A stretch of 64,000 bases of DNA from Apis mellifera (Eukaryota > Arthropoda > Insecta > Hymenoptera > Apidae). The DNA lies in assembly GCF_003254395.2 (NCBI RefSeq), contig NC_037649.1, positions 1,463,001 through 1,527,000 of the forward strand, given 5' to 3'. Position 1 is the stretch's first letter; each line of letters starts with the position of its first letter. The notes below the pieces were generated by a model that did not search any database, was not told where the DNA came from, and worked only from the letters and a program-made list of their open reading frames with translations. This document shows positions 12,044 to 23,584 of this stretch, piece after piece. Made by a program: the position numbers and the translations under genes.

Positions 12044-14918
12044 GTTGAAGTACCTTCAATATCACCGTACCGTACAAGTATCGAGAAACTGAAGAAGCTA
12101 TCGTATCCATTAGATATGGATCAAAATAAGTACATAGAAGTAAGAATCTTCGAACCTGTTGCAGAAATTCCTACTTCCGACACCGCCCACGAATATTCCA
12201 TAAAAACGTTGAGCACGATTCACGAGTGCGATAGCGCGAAGGTTGCACACGTGCAAAGAAATTTGAAATCTAACGTCAGAAATTCCCCGTTCTCTAAACA
12301 GAGGGCGGACCCGATCCGTGCCGACGGCCCCCTCGACATCGATCTCCTATTGCGTTATTACGCGTGCAACGCGGACATGGAGAAGTCGATAAACAAAGTT
12401 TTCGGGGAGATAGACGAGCACGTGAGCAAGGACGTGGATCAGGGCGGCCCTCTCGTCGAGTTGGCCGCCGTTTACAAAATTTGCGACTCGTTGAAAAACT
12501 CGTCCAAAAGTTCCTTGGTGTCCACGTTCAGATATCTCGATGTTCTCGCCAAATTACAATCTCTGGTACGTGAAAGTATGCGTGCGCGTGCGTGTGCGCT
12601 ACACGAAGCGTATACGACGAATTATTTCAAATAATACTTTTAGAAAATTCCTTTCTCCCTCGCAATTTTTCGAGATATAAATAAAAATACTTTCTTACTT
12701 TTAGAAAAAAAGGAATAAAATAATTTTTAATCGATTCCAGGTGCGTCGATGCAGCAACGAGAGGTTGGACCATCTTTTATCGACGGATCCAACGTTGAAG
12801 TTGTGCAGGCATTGCGGCGTTGTCAGTTGCACGAATCCTAAGACCGCGTTCATCGAGCAACGTATATCCCCCCTCCCCACCTCCTACTTCTTGAGCACGC
12901 AAATGTTCTCCGACATACCGAGCAGTGGCGACGACTTCAGGAAACAGAATCAAATAGGCAGAGGAGGTGGCAACAAGGAGCAGACGAGCGCTCGGCTCGG
13001 CAAATATTACAACGTGCAGAGGAAAGATAACCGTTTCTCGCGCAAGGAGAGGATGGTGGAGAATGGAAAGGCGTACGGTTCGAGAGAGGTTAGTTTGAGG
13101 GTTAAACGGGAGAACAATTATCATTTGGCCCATCCGGCTCAACGCGTCGAGACGATGGTGGCCGAGCGCGAAAACGAGGACACGACGCAGGAGGGGAGCA
13201 ACGACGAGGAGGGGAAGTCGGAGTGCGCGAGAGCGAAGAATTCGTTCAAAGTGACGTCGAAGCAGATTTGCAACAATGCGGAGAGCAAGGAGAAGTCGAG
13301 AGGCGGCAAGTTCTACGCCGAGGTTCAACCGGCGAGCAAGAAGCCGGATTGGAGGGCGAAGGACGACATGAACGGGAACGAGTGCAACGAGAAGATTCTA
13401 AGGGACATCGTGTACGAGACGCCCAAGTCGGAGTTGGGGGGGGAGGAAGTGGGGGGGGACGGGTCGTCGCTGATGAGCGAGAAACGGGACGACGACGAGT
13501 CGGCGACGGTTAAAGTGGTTCACGGTGCGAATTCGTCGGGCAACGTGATGGCGTATTTGGCGCGCGGCCGCCTCGAGGCGCTGGACGGAAGAGAGAAAGA
13601 GCCCGTTTCGAAATCGGGCGAGAGGCGCCACGCTAGCAGATACGCGAGCAACGAGAGGAGTTTCGTGTTGCACAACAACCGCGAGCGGAACTCGGAGTTT
13701 TTGATCCGGGAGAGATTGGTGCCCAAGGAGAAGTTGGCGAGGAGCTACGAGAAGAAGACGATCAGGCTGGAGCCCGTGCAGAATTTGAAACAGTTCAGGA
13801 GCGCCACCTGCCTGATGGAGGACGACTCGTTGGAAAACTGCGAGCCACGTGGCCAGATCGAGATAGGCCAGGCGAACGAGAGCAACACATCGATGGTGAG
13901 CTCCTCCTCGGCCGAGAACATGATCCGGGAATGGGTGAAAGCGCCCCTCCAGAGGATCCAGAACGGAAGGTTCAACAAAAGTTCGGACACCTCGAAACCG
14001 TCGGTGATCGACTCGAAGGAGGGGAGACGGTTCTGGACGAAGGAGAAATCGGTTCACTGCGGGGAGGGTTGGGCAGGCGGGGAGGAAGCAAGGCGGAGCC
14101 AATTGGAGAATAATAATAAAAACGCGGGAGAAGAGATGGAGAAGAGATCGTCGTCGAAGAACAAGTACTCGAACAGGCAGATTATATCGAGCATAGTGGG
14201 AGGGTTCAAATTGTGGAGCAGCAAAGAATCGATAAGCAATAAGACGAGCGAGAAAGGGGAGAGGCCGGAGGCGAGGAAGAGCGAGAAGCGTTTCGGCAAA
14301 CATTTGTTCGAGTCGTTCAAAACGTTCAAATCGTTGAGATCGGTGAGATCGAAGAACAGCAGCGAGAACAAATCCTCGTCCGCCACCTGCTCGTTGTCGG
14401 ATCGCGTGGGCAACGTGACGCGTAAGATCATTTACAACGAGTCCTCGTTGAAGAACGTGATAGACAAGAACGGGAACTACGGGAGGAACAAGATGGAGGA
14501 CGTGTTGCTGTTGTACAGGAAAGTGTTGGAGAGCACGGAGGAGATGGATTGGCGGAGTTTCCAGAGATTCGTGGAGAACTTGCACCCGAGCAAGAGGAAT
14601 CTTTGGAGGGATATTTGCAAGATCATTGACGAGAAATTGGAGGTGACGAGGGGGGACGACAAGAGCGCGGAGATATGCATAGAGATCACGTCCACACCTT
14701 TCGAGGATGGGAAGAGGAAGGAGAGGAGGGAGGGGAGCTCGAACGAGATCGTGTTCGAGATGGACATAACACTCGGGGACATGGAGAGGTGTCTTGGTAG
14801 GCAACTGTCCTCCACCGAGGAAGAACAGCTTGACACCCTTAAGGAGCCCAGTCAAGTTATTCAAGTTCGAAACGGCGAGGTTTGTGATATTGAAGAGGAC
14901 TCTAATCAAGCTGAATAA
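12044..14918 (+). CDS. Unrecognised large charged low-complexity protein, two exons
   Basis: I do not recognise this protein. Exon 12044-12565 (acceptor TTCCAG, frame open from VEVPSISPYR) joins phase 0 to 12741-14918 across CTG|GTACG and TTCCAG. If translation starts at the first in-frame ATG (12116) the product is 875 residues; an upstream first exon could add more. The first exon encodes an ordered-looking helical region (DIDLLLRYYACNADMEKS). The second begins with a possible zinc-binding stretch, LCRHCGVVSC. It then becomes a long region very rich in Glu, Lys, Arg, Ser and Asn, probably disordered, with a moderately ordered patch (DVLLLYRKVLESTEEMDW) near the end. Coding GC is far above the surroundings, so both antisense frames stay open by chance. 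Divergent from the neighbouring unknown gene, with which it may share regulation. Confidence 0.75.
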
Positions 14919-15650
14919 GCGGTCTTCGCGCCTGCTTTTCAATTTTTCGCCCGTATTATATAATTCTGATTATCGTCCTCTCCACTTCATCCTTTTTCTT
15001 CGTTCTTTATACTTCCTGTCTATATCCCATCATCCCTATATTCTTTCATCTCTCGAGCATCGTTGGTTGATAAACATCGCAAAATTATTTGTAAATAATT
15101 GTTATTGCAAAATTGAGAAATTTCGCTTTTTCTTATTATATATGTATATAATGTATAAAAATGAGATTGTACTTTTGGAGAATTTGAAATATATAAAAAA
15201 TGTTATGCAACTTCTGCCTCTCATTTTGACCGATTTTCGAAAATTTTCAATGTTCGATTTTCTGATTTTATTTCATTCGTTCTAAAATATATATAAAAGT
15301 CAATATTCCATATAATGATGATTTAGTCGGATTGGAGATAAAGAGGAGGTAAGAATTTAAACATAAAAATTAATTCTTCCAAAATCAATGAGATGATATT
15401 GTTTAAATTATGCATTTTCAAAATTAAATGTAATCTCAGGTAAGTATAATTTTTATCATTATTACCATTTACACTATTTACCGTTTTTTTAATCGTTTAT
15501 TAGTAATGTAAAACTTCATTTGCATTTCTATAAATTTAAAAATACCAGATCCAGATTTCAACTATTTATTAGACTTGAATATTGTCTTGCAAAGTTAAAT
15601 CAGTTAATTAAAAGCGACTGAAAAGATATTAGATATATTCAAAGAAAAGA
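14919..15650. other. 3' UTR and intergenic DNA, no gene
   Basis: Follows the stop codon at 14916-14918. Pyrimidine-rich for about 130 nt, then ordinary AT-rich DNA. Open frames here are short and have no protein character. No clear AATAAA was found close to the stop. Confidence 0.5.
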
Positions 15651-16695
15651 AAAATGTATATATAAAATTATAAATATCTCCTCAATTCGTATCTCATTCT
15701 TGAAAAGCCAAATAACACAAAGAATGACAGAAAAGATGGCAGAAATATTTACTCAACTCTATATCCCCTTCTCTTCCTTATCACGTTGACAAGAAAGATA
15801 TATCGATTGATCGCAAAAATCTCGAAAGCTTCTTCATGTATAGAAACATATGAAAGATATTATTTTATTATTAAATATATATATATTTTTTTATAAAAAA
15901 TGAGTTATCCACAAAAAAAACAGATTTATTCAAAACAGAAAATGTAGGTTAGTTTGAATAAGAGAAAGTACTTATAATTGTAAAAATCTATTGATATTTC
16001 CTCAATTCCTATACATATATATATATAGAAAGGGAAGAATCATATATATTTTTGTCTTCCTTGCAAATTGAAGAAAAGATTTCATAGATGGGCTAGATAA
16101 ATGTAAATAGTAATACAACAAATTATAAATTATAAAAAAATCTATCAATCCTTCACTCTTTCATCCCAATTTATCTCTCTTTCTAAATCCAAAACAGAAA
16201 AGATGGATTAGCTATCTAAATAAAAGAAATTATATAAAATTGTTGTAAAAATCTATCAATTTCAATATATAGAAAAAAAAGAATTATGTACATTCTTCTC
16301 TTCCTTACTAAGTGAAGAAAAGATTTCATGAATTAGATAAATGTAAATAGCAATACAATAGTAATTTATCTTTCTAAATCCAAAACAGAAAAGATGAATT
16401 AGTTACTTGAATAGAAGAAAATATATAAAATTATTGTAAAAATCTATCAATTCCTATACATATATGTCTATATATATAAAAAAAGAATTATATATATTCT
16501 TCTTTTCCTTGTTGCAAAGTGAAGAAAAGGTTTCATACATAAGCTAGATAAATAGCAATAAAACAAATTATAAATTATAAAAGAATCTATCAATTCCTCT
16601 TTTATTCCAATTTATTATTTCCTAAATCCAAAACAGAAAATAGATTAACTACTTGAATAGAAGAAAATATATAAAATTATTGTAAAAATATATCA

Positions 16696-16750
<55 letters not shown>

Positions 16751-17240
16751 TATATATATATACAAAGAAAAGAATTATATGTTCTTTTCCTTGTTGCAAA
16801 GTGAAGAAAAGATTTCATACATAAGCTAGATAAATAGCAAATTATAAATTATAAAAGAATCTATCAATCCTTCTTTCTTTTATTTTATTCCACTTTATTA
16901 TTTCCTAAATCTAAAACAGGTAAAATAGGTCAGCTACTTGAATAGAAGAAAATATATAAAATTATTGTAAAAATTTATCAATTCATATATATATATGTCT
17001 ACGTATGTCTACATATATATATAAAGAAAAGAATTATATATATTTTTCTCTTCCTTATTGCAAAATGAAGAAAAGATTTCATACATAGATAAATATAAAT
17101 AGCAATACAACAAATTATAAATCATAAAACAATCTATCAATCCCTCTCTCACAAAACAGAAAAAATGGATTATCCTATTTAAATAGAGAAAGACTATATA
17201 ACTGTTACAAAAATCTTTCAATATAATTCTCTCAATCCCT
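15650..17240. repeat. Degenerate tandem repeat array, about 210-280 bp units
   Basis: A phrase like GTGAAGAAAAGATTTCATA recurs at about 16070, 16312, 16521, 16803 and 17064. Each copy is followed by TAGATAAAT..CAAATTATAAATTATAAAA, then a (TA)n tract and ATCTATCAATTCC. Unit length varies because the embedded (TA)n tract (longest at about 16700-16750) expands. The array ends just before the GC-rich unc80 promoter block. No coding potential. Confidence 0.8.
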
Positions 17241-19101
17241 TTCTCTCCTTTATACGTTTTCGAGTCGGTTAACCGTAGACGTAGAAAAAGTTGGTTAACC
17301 CAAATAACTACTACAAAATTACCACCCAAAAATCTACCAATATCCCCTCCCCCCTCTGTCCTCTTCCAAGTCACCTTCCCAAAGGTGGTAGATCGGTGGA
17401 TCGCGGAAGAGGCTCGGCGGATGCCGAGGTGATGCTAGGTGAATTGGCAGGGCGCGCGCGGGGCAGGGGGAGGGTGGGTCGCCCCCGGCAGAAAGTAGGG
17501 GTGGTCCAGCGAGCAGATTCCTGGGCTGATCGATGGAACGACCGGCGCATTGGATTTTCCAAGAGTAGCGCGCGCATTCCCATCCTTTCCCAACAGCGTT
17601 ACATCCACATCCACCTTTGTGTCTCTCCTCAGTCACTCACGATCCTGCCGCGGTGGTGCATCCCGCCTTTCCCCTTTCGTTGAGCGGCGGCACAGGCCCT
17701 CGAAGCAACGAGAGCAACTGTGTCACTAGGCCGTGTGCGTGTGGCCACGTGATCTCCTTCCGTTGCACGGTGCTGCTCTCTCCATCTCCGCAACAACCAA
17801 CGTCCTCCAATCGTGTCAGATCTCACCGATCCCTCCTCTCCGTGGAGAGGATCCTCGAGTGCGCGATATCTTTCTTGCCGATTTATTCCTCTTTCCCTAT
17901 TCCTCGAAAACGTGTGTGCTCGCTAATCCAACCCTTAACGCTATTGTTTCTTTGTATCTCGACTAATACACGTAGGTACGTAGCAACGAGGCAGCAAACG
18001 TAACGGCTCTCGGAAGTAACTCTCCTCTGGGTGAGAAAAGAGTGGATTGTCGGAGGATGGTGGCTCGAAATTTATTTTGCAATTCTTTTTTCCCTTCTTC
18101 TTCTCGAAGAGAGAGAAGCGAGAGAATTTGGATTTCGTTCGATTGATTTGATTGGTTATTGATCGGTAATGTAGTTTGTCCTATCTCGGTTAATTATTTT
18201 ATTTCGGTTATACGTGTTTACATTTCTTGGTGTTTGTTTCAAACGTGTTCATCGAGAACGATCGATTTTATTCTACGTTCTGTCAGTCTTTATTCGGTGT
18301 GATAAAAGCAATTTCCTTTTTTTTTCTTTTTTTTGCGCATAACAGGCCACGATCGTGAAACGACGTGTTTCCACGTGTTTGATTCCACATTACCGACCAA
18401 GAATCTGACAACTAGTGTAGTGAACGTATGTATTCTTCTCTCTCTTTTTTTTTTATCTGCAAGTTCAATCTGTTCGTTTAATTTCCATTCTGTCTTCCAT
18501 TCCGCGCAACGAATAATAAATGAATTCGAAATTAAATTGAATGTCTCGAATGTGCTTGGAACGGAGAGATAGTAATTATTTTATTTTTAACAATTTTCTA
18601 TTATAATAACGATAATTGTCTTTTTATTAATTTATTAATAGAATTATTTTTTTTTCCTAATAAATTACAACAATTTTTCTCTTGAATTATTTTTATATTT
18701 ATTCTCTTTAAAATTATTCGTTCTATCAAATATATACAGTTACAGTAAAATTTGAACGTATGAAAAATTTACAATCTGCGAAACGAAATACAAAAAAATC
18801 GTGGAATTGTTTCGACTTCTATCGATCCGATCGAAGCTAGAATGAAAAAAAAAAAAAAAAAGATTCGAGATGGCGAACGACACTCCCCTAATTGATTTAT
18901 ATGCGATGACAGGGTGAGCCTAACGTGCGTTCAGAGTAACACGAAAAGAACGGCTGATGTCGCTGGGAAGTGAACGGGAGAGTATTTGCCATTCTCAGGT
19001 GAGGACACGTGGCTTCTAGACTCCCCTACGACGCTCACGGATATCTTAATGATAAATTTATGAGAAAAAAACAAAAAAAAAAAAGAATGAAATGATTTTA
19101 G
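17241..19101 (+). promoter_or_regulatory. unc80 promoter and non-coding 5' exons
   Basis: A block at about 17340-18000 is strongly GC-rich and CpG-rich, standing out from the AT-rich repeat array to its left, and is the likely unc80 promoter. An arthropod initiator-like TCAGT occurs at 17629-17633. Possible non-coding exon ends are seen at GAAC|GTATGT (18427) and CTCAG|GTGAGG (about 18999). ATTTTAG at 19101 is a plausible acceptor, giving a final exon that starts at 19102 and carries the start codon 17 nt later. Several short ORFs in the GC block are most simply upstream ORFs or chance. Exact 5' exon structure would need transcript data. Confidence 0.5.
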
Positions 19102-19118
19102 ACGTTTCTACCGAAAAC

Positions 19119-22100
19119 ATGCACAAACGTCGGTCCCTCGATGGAAACGTACAGGAACAGGCTTTGCCCATCCCTGTTCAGATGTTCCTTTGGAGACAGT
19201 TGAGGTACTTATATATATATATATATATATATATAACTTATTATTCTCACCATTGAGTGAAGTAGATTGTTATGTTGTTGTCGCGACTTTATTGCAAAAA
19301 TTTCACCGCGCAGAAATAACCGGATAAACAAAAAGAGGGGAGGAGGAGAGGGGGTATATGTAATTCGTAATTTTGAAGTTATCCGCAGAAGGACACATGG
19401 AATGTTAATTCGCGTTGATTTATATAGATGAATAATCGAGTTACATAAGGGGAGGATTCTTTAGTTGTGTAAGAAGCGGTATTTCTTTCCGATTGCTTAA
19501 TTCATTGAGTGTAAATTTATGACTGATATCATATATACTATATAATTATACTATATAATTATCGAGTAAAAAAATGATTCTATTAAAGTCTACCAATTAA
19601 AATCGAATCTATTAATGGTGTAGTAACGTATATGACATGTGGATGTGCATAACATACGATTTGTAATTTTAATCATTGTTTCTTGATTCAATTTTACTTA
19701 TCTTTCGTTTACCAAGCAAATAGTTTTATCTAGAGGAAAATATCCGGATATTTGTGAAAGCGTTTTTTTTCGTCTATGAAAAGTATTTACAAAAAATTTG
19801 ACATCAAATAATCATACATTTTATAATTAAATATACAAGAATAAAATATTGGCGTTGCAAATACTTTTTATATATGTCGAGAAATCATCAGTCTCGATGA
19901 TAAACAATATTTTCCATAATCGAAATTATCATTATCTCGATTAAACGCCATTTTTAACCATATTACACAATTGTACAGAATACGTAATTTGCACATTACA
20001 GGCCGTTCATTCGTGCGAAACTTGGCAAACTTCACGAGGCATCCTGCACGGTAAAAATTCATATACCTTCGTTTCTTTTTAATCTTCGTGAAAACACACG
20101 AACGTGTATGTTCGTTCGTTAACGAAAAATCTGAAAGTGAAAAAGGTACACGAATTGTACGAATTGTTAAATTAATTTATTTTAGTGATAAATTATATTT
20201 GTAATACGATTTTTTTATTCAAAGTTTGTACAGAGATATTTTTGACACGGGTTATAGGAAAAAAAATATTTCAAATTTGTAGATACAATGCTTTTAACAA
20301 ATGGAGGATTTGTTTTGTACAAATTTCTCGCTTTCGTGATTGTGAACCTGTTGTGCTTTTCGTTTATATGCCTTGTTTTTTTTTTTTTTTTTAGTATTAA
20401 ATTCGATATTAACAATTTTGAAAGCGAGTTCGGGTTGAATTTGAATATCCTTCGTTCAAGGAAGAAATAAAACTTTAATTTTTAACAAAAGGAAAAAGTT
20501 TATATTATCAGGGAAACTTAAAAAAATTCAAATTTTAACAATCTCTTAACGCGAATTAATTTATTTAAAATTTCGTCTCTGAAACGATAAGTCTGAATGA
20601 AATGAGTTAAATTGCAATTGTCAACAAGGAAATTTTCATTTGACTTATCATGGAAACTTTATTTTTTTCTTTTTTGCACTCATGGAATCCAAAAATAATA
20701 ATAACAATATTCGAAGATTTGAAAATCGCAGCAAAAAAAAAAGAAAAAGGATTTCATGCCGTGCAAAATCCTTATCAATCATCCCGTCAGCCTTTTGTTT
20801 TCCAATACCTATCCGACCTGCACTAACAATGTAACCTCCTCCACGCTGCCGCCTCCACGTGTCACCTGCAGTTCTGTCAACACGCGCCAGGCCATCATGT
20901 AAGTTCGCTGATACCTGCCTGCTCCCAATTGCTGCTTGCCAACCTGTTTGCATAATTCTATATTTCTCTGATTACTCTCTGATTATTCGACTATTAAATG
21001 GAATTTAATATTGATTGATTGTAAAATTGTATATTACACATATTATTATTGCATGATTCTTTCTCTGTGAAGGCTGGAAATTGATGCACACTTGGGCAGG
21101 GATTTGAAGACGAAAAGAAGTATTTGTTTTAAAAGGAAATTGGAGTGGGAGAGGAAAAAAAGTATTATTTTTAGTAGAAATTTGTTAGAGAATATCAGAA
21201 TAACGAATAATTTAATGTAATTAAATTATATTTATTATATGATTTTATATGAATTAAATTATATATTTTCTTCCAATTTATATTATCTATTGTAATAAAA
21301 AGTTCCAATGTTACTTGGAACAATATTACAATAATTTAAATTATTATGTGATTATATAATTATTATGATATAATATAGTTGAAAATTATATGGTATTGGA
21401 TTCATCTTTATATATATAAACAGTTTTGAGAATTGGTTTTTGAAGAAAAGAAAACAATTTTGATCTTTTATTCCAAAATATGTGAAACTAAAGATTAATT
21501 CGTCTTTAATTTTATAAAGAGATCATTTAATTGAAGATACATTTGAAATATATCCTTCTTATTATTTTTCGTTCAATCTTCAATATAATCGTTTCTTTAT
21601 TTTCTTATTTTCACTTTATTGTCTGTGAATAATAATAGTGTCTCTTAAGAAAGAAAGAAAGTAAGATCAAATTAGAGATCAAGTGAAATTTTGTTCAACT
21701 TTTCAATAGAATGAGAGTGGTTGATGATAAAATGGCGTGTTTAGTATAAGTCGCCATTGTAATGAAAAAGAAAAAACGAATCTTTATATAATTAATGCAT
21801 AGTAATTATTTATATTATTCTTTCGTTTTCGAATTACAATAATACAAATGTGCATTAATTTTCCAAGCTAATCCACGTACAAATATTAACATTTGCTTCA
21901 TTTTTTCTCAATATCTCTCAATTTTCTTTGTTGAATATTTTTGTGTAGCTTTTTTTTCTTTAGTATCAAGTTTAAATTTATATAAGTAGAATACAGCTTT
22001 GAATTAAATAATAATTGATATATCACAAACTGATATATTAATTCTTTTCTATTTATCTATCTTTTTCACAATTTAAAATTTGAAATAATAATATCAACAA

Positions 22101-23584
22101 TTTTCACATTGTGACTGACATAATATTCTTATTTCTTATTAAAGAATATCTGATAGAATTGCAAGCAATTTAATAATATTTTTCTAATTCTTTTTCTTTT
22201 TTTATTACGAGATGCAATACAATTTTATTTTGCATCATCTACTTTGCTTAATATGCAAGTATTCTTTCTCCTCTTATTCATTTTTCTCACTGTTTTACTT
22301 GACTTCCTGTATTAAATTTATTCCGCGATCGATATTATTTTGTAACATTAATCTTGATTCCCCGTTTTTTCACGCGCCCTCACAAGGAGACCAAAGAAGC
22401 TTGTACGGTCAGTATTACAAAAGTATCATCATATAATTCACGATTTTGATTATTCTTAAAATATTCTTAAAATTTTCTTCTTTATAAAAGTCTCTAACTT
22501 ATAAATTATATAAATTACATAAATATATATATAGGACACCTTTGGACGTTTTCATATTCTAGACACGAAAACGATGAAAAAAGTTCGAATACGCGTATGT
22601 CCGATAAGGCTTAATTAAGGAGTTATAAGCATTCTAAGATTGCGTTAGATAGAGCGAGACAGCGAAAGAGCGAGAACGCTCAGCCGGATGCGCAGAAGTG
22701 TTGCGTATTGCGATGTCGCTTGCGTAGAGCCTCGATGAAAATAAATTTACCGATACTTTTATTATATACAATTGATTATTTCAAATGAATTTCAGTGTAA
22801 TTATACGTATTATATTTACCCTTATACATATATATATACGTATATATATTCAAGGTTAAAATATGATTATGCAACATGATGATATTTTATCAAAATGTAA
22901 CCTAAATTATTAGAATAGAAAAGTATTGGAAAGTATTCTTCGGGAATGAAAATTCAAATATAGACTTTTAAAGAGATTATACATACTTGTATTTCGATTT
23001 ATCATAAATTTTCGTCCCAAAGTTTTAATATTTCATTTTTCACTTCGTATTCAATTTTCGAGCCACGAAAAAATATCGAAATATTGAATATAATTCGAAT
23101 TGTAAAGAAACAGGAAAATATATATATATATTTAAGAGAGAAATAATTAATTCAATGGCTCGAATCGGTAAGGTTAAAAGCTAAACTTTCGACTGTTCGT
23201 TGATAGTCTCTGGAGAAGGTGTTAGTTCAGAATCTTCACAATGATTTAACACGCTCTTTGAGCCTGATACTGGGCACGGTGCCACGATGGCGTTTGATAC
23301 AAGCGGCTCTTCCCTACGTCCTCCACGCCACGGCCAATCTTCTCCACAATAGGTGAGATTGTCTATCTTTATGCGCGCCCGTTTTTGCCCATTTTTCCCC
23401 GCCCCTTTTATCTGTTTCTTCTCGTTAATCATTAAGGAAGGATTTTCAAACGCTCGGCGCGATGGAGACGACTCTGCTGTATATCCTTCACTGGATATTA
23501 CTCGACGCTGCTGAAGAATGCGCCGAGACAGACGCCGACCCTGGGAATCCCTTTTACTATCTCTTTTCTATACCCACTATGAGT
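19119..23584 (+). CDS. unc80: unc80 segment A: coding exons 1-6 (residues about 1-159)
   Basis: Exons: 19119-19204, 20002-20050, 20872-20898, 22387-22407, 23207-23352 and 23437-23584. Start MHKRRSLDGNVQEQ parallels the basic start of other UNC80 proteins and is preceded by a probable 5' UTR acceptor at 19101. The junction R|PFIRAKLGKLHEASCT is followed by two phase-0 microexons: FCQHAPGHH (27 nt) and ETKEACT (21 nt). Then come SLEKVLVQNL, VPRWRLIQAALPYVLHA, and the exon 5/6 junction NR|KDFQTLGAMETTLLYILHW. The segment ends NPFYYLFSIPTMS. Two short exons so far from their neighbours would be missed by most gene predictors. The ATG inside exon 6 (METTLL) is not the start. Confidence 0.93.

Noticed and set aside
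17291..18003. Overlapping ORFs on both strands of the GC-rich block before unc80
   Set aside because: Open frames occur in all directions because of high GC and lack protein character; better explained as promoter and 5' UTR.
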